From Desulfatirhabdium butyrativorans (lineage in GTDB: Bacteria; Desulfobacterota; Desulfobacteria; Desulfobacterales; JAIFKL01): a DNA stretch of 13,511 nt. Of this stretch, positions 1 to 5,637 are shown in pieces. How positions within the stretch are numbered: position 1 is the stretch's first letter; the number at the start of each line of letters is the position of its first letter. Location: the NCBI GenBank assembly GCA_022736535.1, contig DZCT01000055.1:3411-16921 (forward strand), written 5' to 3'. The notes under the pieces were generated by a model. It saw nothing but the letters and a program-made list of their open reading frames with translations. It was not told the DNA's origin and ran no database searches. Both the position numbers and the translations under genes were made by a program.

Positions 1-86
1 TCGAAATGACAAGCCTTTTTACTCGAAATGACAAGTCTTTTTACTCGAAATGACAGGCGGTTCGCTTGAAATGACAGATCGTTGCG
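1..86. repeat. Tandem direct repeat, about 22 nt, four units
   Basis: Units begin at 1, 23, 45 and 66, and each starts with tcgaaatgaca or a one-base variant (ttgaaatgaca in the last). The first two units differ at one position; the third and fourth keep only the first half. The array is cut by the window edge, so its true size is unknown. There are no unique spacers of CRISPR length. The core CGAAATGACA recurs in inverted orientation at 803-812, beyond the toxin-antitoxin pair, so the array is probably part of a dispersed repeat family. Confidence 0.8.
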
Positions 87-156
87 GTTTACGGTAGGGC
101 GGTCCCAGGCTGAGACAGATTGCCCCCGCCGGATATTTGAAAAGGAGATATGCGAT

Positions 157-429
157 ATGCAGGAAATGACTGTCAGCCAGTTTCGCTTTAAACTGACCGA
201 AGATGGAAATATGATCCTTAACGATCATGAGCCGTTACGGATTATTCAGGAAAACGGCGATGATTTTATTATTATCAGCACAAAAGGCTGGAATCGCTAT
301 GAGGAAACTTTTTATGTTCTTCAGAATCCCTCACTGATGAAGCAAATCGGAGAATCTCTTAAAACGCATCTGGAAAGTAAAGGTTATATTCCTGATGAAG
401 AGGATTTGTATGCGATCAATTGTGTTTGA
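157..429 (+). CDS. yefM: YefM/Phd-type antitoxin
   Basis: The 90-residue product is the right size for a Phd/YefM antitoxin, which binds and neutralises its toxin and represses the shared promoter. The N-terminus (MTVSQFRFKL) fits the small DNA-binding fold. The middle has the typical 'I..ENGDDFIIIS..GWNRYEETFYVLQNPSLM' pattern, like YefM 'LEETAYLLRSPAN'. The acidic C-terminal tail (around ESKGYIPDEEDLYA) matches the toxin-wrapping segment. The ATG at 157 has AAGGAG at 142-147 with nine bases between; a TTG at 82 would give a longer frame with a family-unlike N-terminus. The toxin frame opens inside its last codons (20-nt overlap), so the two genes are translationally coupled. Autorepression is expected from the family but no operator was proved. 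Confidence 0.85.
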   Translation: MQEMTVSQFRFKLTEDGNMILNDHEPLRIIQENGDDFIIISTKGWNRYEETFYVLQNPSLMKQIGESLKTHLESKGYIPDEEDLYAINCV

Positions 430-679
430 GGGGAATACTTGGAGCGAATATGAAAAACTCCGAATGAAGGATAAAAAGCTTCATGAAACTTTATGCCGAA
501 TTTTGAAGGAAATGCAACGAGGTGATCCGTCTGAAGGATTGGGACAGCCGGAAGCGTTAAAATATCATCTGTCAGGTTTGTGGTCCCGTCGTTTGTCACA
601 GAAAGAACGACTGATCTATAAATTTGACGAATCTTATATTTATATTTTTGCTGTCGGCGGTCACTATCATCAGCCGTGA
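410..679 (+). CDS. yoeB: YoeB-type mRNA interferase toxin (Txe/YoeB family)
   Basis: An 89-residue RelE-superfamily toxin that, by family, cleaves mRNA in the ribosomal A site. It lines up without gaps with E. coli YoeB at a two-residue offset. The YoeB catalytic residues E46, R65, H83 and Y84 correspond to E48, R67, H85 and Y86. The block 'GQPEALKYHLSGLWSRRL' matches YoeB 'GKPEPLKHNLSGFWSRRI'. The sequence continues three residues past the catalytic HY. The start at 410 is preferred over ATG 395 because the family begins 'M(R/K)xIVFE' and AAGAGGA at 398-404 is well spaced. It overlaps the antitoxin gene by 20 nt. All key residues are present, so the toxin looks intact. Confidence 0.92.
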   Translation: MRSIVFEGNTWSEYEKLRMKDKKLHETLCRILKEMQRGDPSEGLGQPEALKYHLSGLWSRRLSQKERLIYKFDESYIYIFAVGGHYHQP

Positions 680-784
680 AAGAATTTTTGCTTTTCAATG
701 ATTCTGACGCTATTCAGGCATGAGGCAGATCGCGATAATCTCTGTTTATTTTTTTTGGTAGCAGAGGGCGGGGGCGTAACCCAG

Positions 785-856
785 CCCTACCGTTGTTATT
801 TTTGTCATTTCGGCCACGCAGAGACGCAAAATCTTGCGTCTCTGCACAGAATGACA
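785..856. repeat. Palindromic repeat with 12-bp perfect hairpin
   Basis: The core GCAGAGACGCAA (818-829) and TTGCGTCTCTGC (834-845) form a perfect 12-bp stem with the loop AATC. Outer arms TGTCATT (803-809) and AATGACA (850-856) extend the symmetry. CCCTACCGT at 785-793 is the reverse complement of ACGGTAGGG at 91-99. The gap 680-919 between yoeB and the next gene holds nothing else recognisable. No T-tract follows the stem, so it looks more like a small dispersed palindromic element than a classical terminator. Confidence 0.75.
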
Positions 857-943
857 CCTTAAAATCAACCGGTTCTGCACCGCTACCATTTTTTTAAGCT
901 TTTAAAAGGAGACAGGAAAATTAATTTCTTCATAAAAATCGGG

Positions 944-1696
944 ATGATTTTTCTGACGCTGATTTTTTCAGATGCGTTATTATTCGCGCAGGAGCTTGAT
1001 AAAAATAAAACTATTTTTATAGTTACTCCGGAATGGGACGGTCAGACAAATAAAGACGGAACAGGTCTGTTTTTTGATATTGTCCGAAGTGTGTATGAGC
1101 CTGAGGGGATCAAAATGAAATTTGAAATTGTTCCGTGGAAACGCGCCGAACTGATGGTCATTTCAGATAAAGCCGACGCGCTGCTCGATTCATACGAGGA
1201 AAATATCGTCGGAAAAAAAATGCTTGTTCCTGAATACCCTATGGTTGTGGAGGCTACCGCGGCTGTTTTCAGAAAAGATAAGATACCGGCATGGAACGGC
1301 ATAAAATCACTTGAAAATAGGCGAGCCGTATGGCTGCGGGGCTACGACTTTCATAAAAGCCGCCATCTGAAAGATGTAACATTCAGGAAATGGGAGGAAA
1401 TTGACGAATATGATACCGCATGGCATCTGCTTGAAAAAAACAGAACAGATGTCTATCTCGACGCCCTGATTGATATACAGCGATATATCAGGAAATATAA
1501 GATTGATATGAGTCCTTACCGGGTGGAAACTGTCGGAGAGGATAAAGGCTATATGGTTTTTTCAATATCCGAAAAATCGAAAAAACTCATTAAAATTTAT
1601 GATAAAAATATAAAAGAACTGTTCAAATCCGGCGAACTCAGACGGCTGTTTGAGAGATGGGATTATCCTTTTCCGACAGCAGAGGTGTGGAAGTAA
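944..1696 (+). CDS. Exported substrate-binding protein, SBP_bac_3-like
   Basis: About 250 residues, resembling the periplasmic solute-binding proteins of amino-acid ABC transporters (SBP_bac_3). Visible are an N-terminal hydrophobic stretch ending LLFAQE (likely signal peptide), the early motif 'TGLFFDIVRSVYEPEGIKMKFEIVPWKRAELM', and a C-terminal 'IYDKNIKELFKSGELRRLFERW' helix typical of the fold. No permease or ATPase genes are adjacent, so it may serve as a stand-alone sensor or binding protein; the ligand cannot be told. The ATG at 944 has no good ribosome site and would leave a signal peptide without a basic residue. An in-frame ATT at 920 lies seven bases after AAAGGAGA (905-912) and adds NFFIKIG, giving a lysine in the n-region. 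No in-frame ATG, GTG or TTG lies between that site and 944, so the real start may be 920. Confidence 0.8.
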   Translation: MIFLTLIFSDALLFAQELDKNKTIFIVTPEWDGQTNKDGTGLFFDIVRSVYEPEGIKMKFEIVPWKRAELMVISDKADALLDSYEENIVGKKMLVPEYPMVVEATAAVFRKDKIPAWNGIKSLENRRAVWLRGYDFHKSRHLKDVTFRKWEEIDEYDTAWHLLEKNRTDVYLDALIDIQRYIRKYKIDMSPYRVETVGEDKGYMVFSISEKSKKLIKIYDKNIKELFKSGELRRLFERWDYPFPTAEVWK

Positions 1697-1786
1697 TTGA
1701 GAATTGAGAAATAGCATCGCAGATGCGAAATCTTTGTAGAAAAAACAGCAGATTTTAACAGCGCAAAGATGCAGAGGAAATAAGAT

Positions 1787-2539
1787 ATGGATGTCGTATG
1801 CGGAAATTGCAACACAAAAATAAAAATTCCTGACGAAAAAATTAAGAAAATTCCTCCGGGACAGACCTTTGCGATTTCCTGTCCCAAATGTAAAAATAAA
1901 ATTTCTGTGGAAAACAAGCCGGCGACTGCTTCTGAAAAACCCGCGGCAAAACCGGCGCCGGCACCGCCCCCGAAACCTGACAAGCCGGACCCGCCTCCGA
2001 AGGCGGATAAATCGCCCCCGCACCCGGAACAGCCTGCCGGCGAAGAAAGCAGCGGCAGCGAGAACGGCGATGACGGTTTCAGCGGAAATCCCTTTGAATT
2101 TCTGGAAGAAGGAACCAAAACCGCTCTGATATGTGAAGGAGATGCCGGTTTCCGGGCAAAAATCAAGGCTGCTCTGAGCGCAATGAAATATCAGAGTCTG
2201 GAATCTTCCACTCATCGGGATGCGCTCAAGCAGATGCGTTTTCATGATTTTGATGTGGTGATCTTAAACGAGCGCTTCGGCACCCGGGACCCGGATATGA
2301 ACCATGTTCTCAAACATCTGGAACAACTGCCGATGGCGACCCGACGCAATATGTTCATCGCGCTGCTCTCCGAGCGTTTCCGAACCGTGGACAATATGAT
2401 CGCATTTAACAAGAGCGTCAATATGGTTGTCAATGTTAAAGATATAAATGATATAGAAAAAATTATCTCAAGAGGCGTCAAGGAAAACGATGCCTTTTTC
2501 CGTGTTTACAAGGAATCGCTGAAAAAGTTGAAGGGATAA
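1787..2539 (+). CDS. Zinc-ribbon / pseudo-receiver domain protein
   Basis: A 250-residue cytoplasmic protein in three parts. Residues 1-43 are an MJ0042-type zinc ribbon with C5-x2-C8 and C32-x2-C35. Residues 45-100 are a Pro/Lys/Ala-rich linker that turns acidic. Residues 111-250 look like a response-regulator receiver fold (ALICEGDAGFRAKIKAAL; DFDVVILNERFG). The usual phosphoacceptor Asp at the end of strand 3 is Asn161, and the 'KP' of strand 5 is not seen, so phosphorylation is unlikely. There is no output domain after it. The start has AGAGGA at 1773-1778. The next small gene follows after nine bases, suggesting a shared mRNA. Proteins of this plan occur in Desulfobacterota; the function is unknown and a protein-interaction role is only inference. 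Confidence 0.75.
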   Translation: MDVVCGNCNTKIKIPDEKIKKIPPGQTFAISCPKCKNKISVENKPATASEKPAAKPAPAPPPKPDKPDPPPKADKSPPHPEQPAGEESSGSENGDDGFSGNPFEFLEEGTKTALICEGDAGFRAKIKAALSAMKYQSLESSTHRDALKQMRFHDFDVVILNERFGTRDPDMNHVLKHLEQLPMATRRNMFIALLSERFRTVDNMIAFNKSVNMVVNVKDINDIEKIISRGVKENDAFFRVYKESLKKLKG

Positions 2540-2548
2540 AAAATTACA

Positions 2549-2695
2549 ATGAAATACACCTGTTCGGAATATCGGGCAGAGATGATGCTTCTGGGATTGG
2601 AAAGGCGTCTGCAATCAGAGAATCTGAGCGAAAAAGAGAAAGCCGAGATTCTTGCCGAAATCCGAAAACTGAAAGAAGAAATGGGGCTTGACTGA
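2549..2695 (+). CDS. Small helical protein of unknown function (48 aa)
   Basis: A short frame of 49 codons: MKYTCSEYRAEMMLLGLERR followed by a charged segment and ending EEMGLD. Almost the whole protein is predicted by eye to be amphipathic helix rich in Glu, Lys and Leu, with one cysteine at residue 5. It begins nine bases after the stop of the pseudo-receiver gene, whose last codons contain GAAGGG, a possible ribosome site. Its composition and tight spacing argue that it is a real gene. It resembles small uncharacterised proteins I recall from sulfate reducers, but no function can be assigned. Confidence 0.65.
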   Translation: MKYTCSEYRAEMMLLGLERRLQSENLSEKEKAEILAEIRKLKEEMGLD

Positions 2696-2715
2696 AGGCG
2701 GAGATTCCGAACCTG

Positions 2716-2748
2716 AGATTTGACAACTTTTTAAAAGTTGTCAAATCT
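2716..2748. terminator. 33-nt perfect palindrome between convergent genes
   Basis: AGATTTGACAACTTTT (2716-2731) is exactly complementary to AAAAGTTGTCAAATCT (2733-2748), with T2732 at the centre. It lies between the end of the + strand block (2695) and the end of the - strand cyclase gene (2777), the place for a two-way terminator. The T-run and A-run are inside the stem rather than after it, so termination is inferred from position and strength of the fold. It has the same architecture as the palindrome at 8889-8921. Confidence 0.7.
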
Positions 2749-2776
2749 CTGCTGCCCGGAGTGACATTCAATCTGC

Positions 2777-3568
2777 TTACATTTCCTTTAAAAAAGAGAG
2801 AATTGCCTTATATTTCTCATGAGAAACCGCCAGTTTTCTTATCACATCGAAAAAAGAAGTTTTATCTATGTCCGCGAGCGTCGGCGATAATCTGAACAAA
2901 GGCAGGGGCTGGTCAACGCCTTTGAGATTGTGTTCAAAGATGTAGAACAGCATCAGATCCTGATTCAGCTTGTTCATCTCATTGTGATGCTCGATCACTT
3001 CATCATAGTCCTGTCTCAGAGCAGAACTCTTTTCAACAAGATGCTTATAGTCTTCTTCAAAGAGATTCTGAACCAGACGCCGATAAACTTTCTCTCCGAT
3101 GATGAGCTTGGTTCTGTTGAAATTTTTTGTCGTTGCCTCTATCCTTGCGGCAATGTTGATAACAGAACCCAGATAGGTTTCAATTTTTTCAGCACCGACG
3201 GTGGAAGAAACTTTCTGCACATATCCGGTTTCAAGCCCGACGCCGAAAGAAACCTCGCAGCCATGTTTCCGGTTAAAAGCAAAACAGGATTTTTCCATCA
3301 ACTGGTAGAGCAAAAGGCTGTAGAGATATGCCCTGCGCTCGTGATGTTCTTCAAAAAAGAATGCCAGAATGCCGTCGCCGGCTGTGGTGATGTAAAAGCT
3401 TTTATCCTCCGACGCCAATCCGGCAAGCTTCAGCCCCAGAGAATAGTATTCCTCCATAAACCCGAGAAAATCACTGTCATCATTTTTTTGAAAGACTTCA
3501 AACAGATGTGTAAAATTTCTGATGTCTGAAATCACCACTGTCGAGTCAATTTTCGGATACCTTTCCAT
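2777..3568 (-). CDS. Class III adenylate/guanylate cyclase-like protein
   Basis: A 263-residue soluble protein whose residues about 8-165 form a class III nucleotidyl cyclase homology domain. The metal-binding aspartates appear as D15 (VVISDIRNFT) and D65 (TAGDGILAFF). The transition-state Asn-Arg pair is N138 and R142 in 'GSVINIAARIEATTK'. The positions that normally select the base are changed: the usual Lys before T-x-G-D is Thr61, and the usual Asp after the Gly of 'GDxVNxAAR' is Ser135. Product (cAMP, cGMP or other) therefore cannot be predicted. The C-terminal 100 residues are mostly helical with no known domain, and there is no membrane segment or receiver domain. AAGGAG lies just upstream of the ATG. 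It is co-directional with dctQ, 128 nt downstream of it. Confidence 0.82.
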   Translation of the reverse strand: MERYPKIDSTVVISDIRNFTHLFEVFQKNDDSDFLGFMEEYYSLGLKLAGLASEDKSFYITTAGDGILAFFFEEHHERRAYLYSLLLYQLMEKSCFAFNRKHGCEVSFGVGLETGYVQKVSSTVGAEKIETYLGSVINIAARIEATTKNFNRTKLIIGEKVYRRLVQNLFEEDYKHLVEKSSALRQDYDEVIEHHNEMNKLNQDLMLFYIFEHNLKGVDQPLPLFRLSPTLADIDKTSFFDVIRKLAVSHEKYKAILSFLKEM

Positions 3569-3607
3569 CGTTCATCTCCTTAATTCATCAGATTTTTATC
3601 AGATTAT

Positions 3608-3671
3608 GAATTACGCAGTTGACCTCATTCCCACGCGGCGCGCGGGAACGAGAATCGCAACTGCCTAACTC
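3608..3671. repeat. Short MITE-like element (64 bp)
   Basis: Terminal inverted repeats AATTACGCAGTTG (3609-3621) and CAACTGCCTAACTC (3658-3671) bracket a hairpin CCCACGCGGCGCGCGGG. The ends and the right half closely match the 178-bp element at 8798-8975, so this is a short form or deletion derivative of the same family. It lies between dctQ and the cyclase gene. Confidence 0.75.
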
Positions 3672-3696
3672 CTAATCCTTTTATCTCAAACAGCCT

Positions 3697-4254
3697 TTAT
3701 CCTTTTTTTATCCGTTCCGGGGCGCGAATCCGGCTGAGAGCCAAGATAAGATAACGGATTGCAATCACAATAAATGCGAAGGGAATAATGCTTTGGCACA
3801 GCCATACGGGAATTTGCGCAAATGCCTTGCCCCCGAACTCAAATTCCGCCTGAACAAATCGGATGCTGTGATAGGCAAGCAATGAACATAAGCCTGCGGT
3901 AAACAGTTCCACGATGCACATCACAATAATTTTGAGATGTTCCGGCAGGTAGCGGGTAATGACATCAATGTTGATATGCCTGCCGTCCCGGCTGGCGATC
4001 ATTGCGCCCGCAAGACCGATCCACAGCACGAGAATCCGAAGCAGCACATCTCCCCACACGACACCGCTTTCAAAGACGTTCCGGAGAAAAATCTGAGCGG
4101 ATGCCATGCCGATCATCAATAACAACAGCCCTACAAGCACGGCGTTTTCTATGCGGTGCAATATCTGAATTAAAGACTTGAAAGTTGAAGATTCAGGATT
4201 TGTGACATGTGACTCATGTTTATTTTCTGATGTTTTCCGATGTTTTTTTTTCAT
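3697..4254 (-). CDS. dctQ: TRAP transporter small permease (DctQ family)
   Basis: A 185-residue inner-membrane protein of the DctQ family, the four-helix small subunit of tripartite ATP-independent periplasmic transporters. After a 25-residue basic/polar N-terminal tail come hydrophobic segments near residues 36-56, 70-88, 108-130 and 150-172. The family signature 'QIFLRNVFESGVVWGDVLLRILVLWIGLAGAMIASRDGRHINIDVI' is clear. By family it pairs with the large permease DctM to import organic acids using a cation gradient. DctM is not found after it, where it is expected; the next gene is a cyclase. The ribosome site is weak (ACGGA close to the ATG). dctP lies upstream, separated by a 285-nt repeat region. 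Confidence 0.9.
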   Translation of the reverse strand: MKKKHRKTSENKHESHVTNPESSTFKSLIQILHRIENAVLVGLLLLMIGMASAQIFLRNVFESGVVWGDVLLRILVLWIGLAGAMIASRDGRHINIDVITRYLPEHLKIIVMCIVELFTAGLCSLLAYHSIRFVQAEFEFGGKAFAQIPVWLCQSIIPFAFIVIAIRYLILALSRIRAPERIKKG

Positions 4255-4315
4255 TTTTCCGTCTCGTGGACAGGTGCATTAATGATTGAAAATCGTAAGG
4301 GCGCGCCCTCAGTAA

Positions 4316-4539
4316 ATCGCCCCGGCTGAAATCATACCGATTCGCTTTCAAAGATCGGCCCGGCTAAGATCAGACCAGTTCGCAAAGCGCCCGGGCTGAA
4401 AACAGATTCAAATCGCTTAAACCGCCTGAAAAGCGCCCGGGCTGAAAACAGACACGGAGAACACCGTTTTTTGAAAGCGAATTGGTATCAGATGCAAATC
4501 GCTTCAAAGCGGATTGATCTGTTTTCAGCCGGGGCCGCT
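4316..4539. repeat. Interspersed and inverted repeat cluster
   Basis: Four forward copies of a GCCCGGGCTGAAAACAGA-like core lie at 4319-4332, 4357-4373, 4386-4406 and 4432-4452; the last two are identical over 21 nt and 46 nt apart. An inverted copy lies at 4518-4539, ending at the base before the dctP stop codon. A second module, ATACCGATTCGCTTTCA (4334-4350), recurs inverted as TGAAAGCGAATTGGTAT (4472-4488). The whole can fold into a long imperfect hairpin. It fills the dctP-dctQ gap (4255-4539), where I found no gene. Confidence 0.8.
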
Positions 4540-5541
4540 CTACTTTGAGCCGGAGCGATAGGTTTCAATGTTTTTTTCTAAAATATTAATCATTTCCTGA
4601 GACAATCTGCCGGTTTCAACCAGAACTTTGGGGAGCGAGCCGGTTTTTTCATGCCATTCTTTCATCGCGTCCTGGGACGGTTTTACAAATTCAATTCCCT
4701 GATTCCGCAAAGTTTCCAATGCTTTTATATTATCTTCACGGTTTTGCCGGTCAATTTCCCGAAACACGCGTCCCAGAATTTCCCGCACCGTATTCCGATC
4801 TCCGGGAGGAATGGTTTCAAAGGCTTTTTTATCCACCGTCAGCACCGCATAAATATATAAAAAAGGAATATCTGTCAGATATTTCACCTGCGTATGCCAC
4901 TGCAAAGCCACAGCGCCGATGGGCGGCGTTGTCACGGTATTGATCAGACCGGTCTGCAAGCCTGCCCGCACATCGGCAATCGAAAGGGGAATAGGCGTGA
5001 TTTCAAAGACTTTCACAGCTTCCAGCGCAACTCCGTCATTATCGGGAATCCATACTTTGTTTTTCCGCAGATCGCTGACGGTTCGTATCGGGACATTGGC
5101 GGACATGATATAAGCAAATCCGCCTTCCGCTATGCCGAAGATGATAAATCCGGCTTTTTCCAGACCGGAAATAATCAGCGGATCCATCTGTTCCCGAACA
5201 GCATCAATTTCCTCGAAGGATTGAAATTTCATGGGCAGACAGTAAATCTGAACATCCGGAAAAAACTGCGACAGACTCCCGGCAACGACTGCGCCGCCCT
5301 GCAACTGTCCGATGCGGATTTTCCGCAGAACGGCTTTGTCGTCGCCCATGACGCCCCCGGGATAATATTTGATTTCGACCCGATTGGCGGTTTTTTCCGC
5401 CACTTCTTTTGCGCCTTCCCGCATTTTCTGCATCCACATCGAGCCGTCGGGCGACAGGGTGGCGATTTTGAGCGTCACGGCGTCTGCCGCCGAATTTGTC
5501 AGCAGCATAAAAAAAAGCATCGCAATCAGTTTTGTTTTCAT
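4540..5541 (-). CDS. dctP: TRAP transporter substrate-binding protein (DctP family)
   Basis: A 333-residue periplasmic binding protein that captures substrate, usually a carboxylate, and hands it to the DctQM permease. It opens with a signal peptide (MKTKLIAMLFFMLL..ADA), then 'LKIATLSPDGSMWMQKMREGAKEVAEKT' and 'YYPGGVMGDDKAVLRKIRIGQLQGG', both standard for DctP proteins. 'ADVRAGLQTGLINTV' corresponds to the family 'LQTG' core motif. The start at 5541 is chosen over a longer frame from 5571 because AAGGAGATG lies five bases upstream and the signal peptide begins there. tatT lies upstream, with a hairpin repeat in the 96-nt gap. The pairing with a TatT lipoprotein matches the TatT-TatP subclass known from Treponema pallidum. 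The ligand is unknown. Confidence 0.92.
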   Translation of the reverse strand: MKTKLIAMLFFMLLTNSAADAVTLKIATLSPDGSMWMQKMREGAKEVAEKTANRVEIKYYPGGVMGDDKAVLRKIRIGQLQGGAVVAGSLSQFFPDVQIYCLPMKFQSFEEIDAVREQMDPLIISGLEKAGFIIFGIAEGGFAYIMSANVPIRTVSDLRKNKVWIPDNDGVALEAVKVFEITPIPLSIADVRAGLQTGLINTVTTPPIGAVALQWHTQVKYLTDIPFLYIYAVLTVDKKAFETIPPGDRNTVREILGRVFREIDRQNREDNIKALETLRNQGIEFVKPSQDAMKEWHEKTGSLPKVLVETGRLSQEMINILEKNIETYRSGSK

Positions 5542-5572
5542 GGAAACATCTCCTTGAAGTTTTTTACGCACG

Positions 5573-5621
5573 GGACGCGGAGCGTCCGGGGCGGCGTTCC
5601 CACGCAGAGCGTGGGAACGAG
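5573..5621. repeat. Double-hairpin repeat fragment
   Basis: Two adjacent hairpins, GGACGC/GCGTCC (5573-5587) and CGTTCCCACGC/GCGTGGGAACG (5595-5619). Read on the - strand, the 49-nt segment matches the left internal part of the 8798-8975 element (8830-8878) in order and nearly in sequence, but without the terminal inverted repeats. It lies between tatT and dctP. Confidence 0.75.
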
Positions 5622-5637
5622 ATAGTGTTGAATGTTT

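Noticed and set aside
1..86. CRISPR-like array
   Set aside because: The 22-nt units are head to tail with no unique spacers, and no cas genes are present.
395..409. Earlier ATG start for the YoeB toxin
   Set aside because: It has no ribosome site and adds five residues not found in the family; ATG 410 has AAGAGGA at the right distance.
818..845. Intrinsic terminator for yoeB
   Set aside because: The stem is strong but no T-run follows on the + strand and it lies 140 nt from the stop codon.
1562..2245. 227-codon open frame on the - strand
   Set aside because: Opposes the solute-binding and zinc-ribbon genes and its Arg/Phe repeats are the reverse of the Pro-rich linker codons.
4894..5625. 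243-codon open frame on the + strand opposite dctP
   Set aside because: It is antisense to a clear DctP gene, has no recognisable domain and is rich in His, Arg and Phe as expected for a shadow frame.
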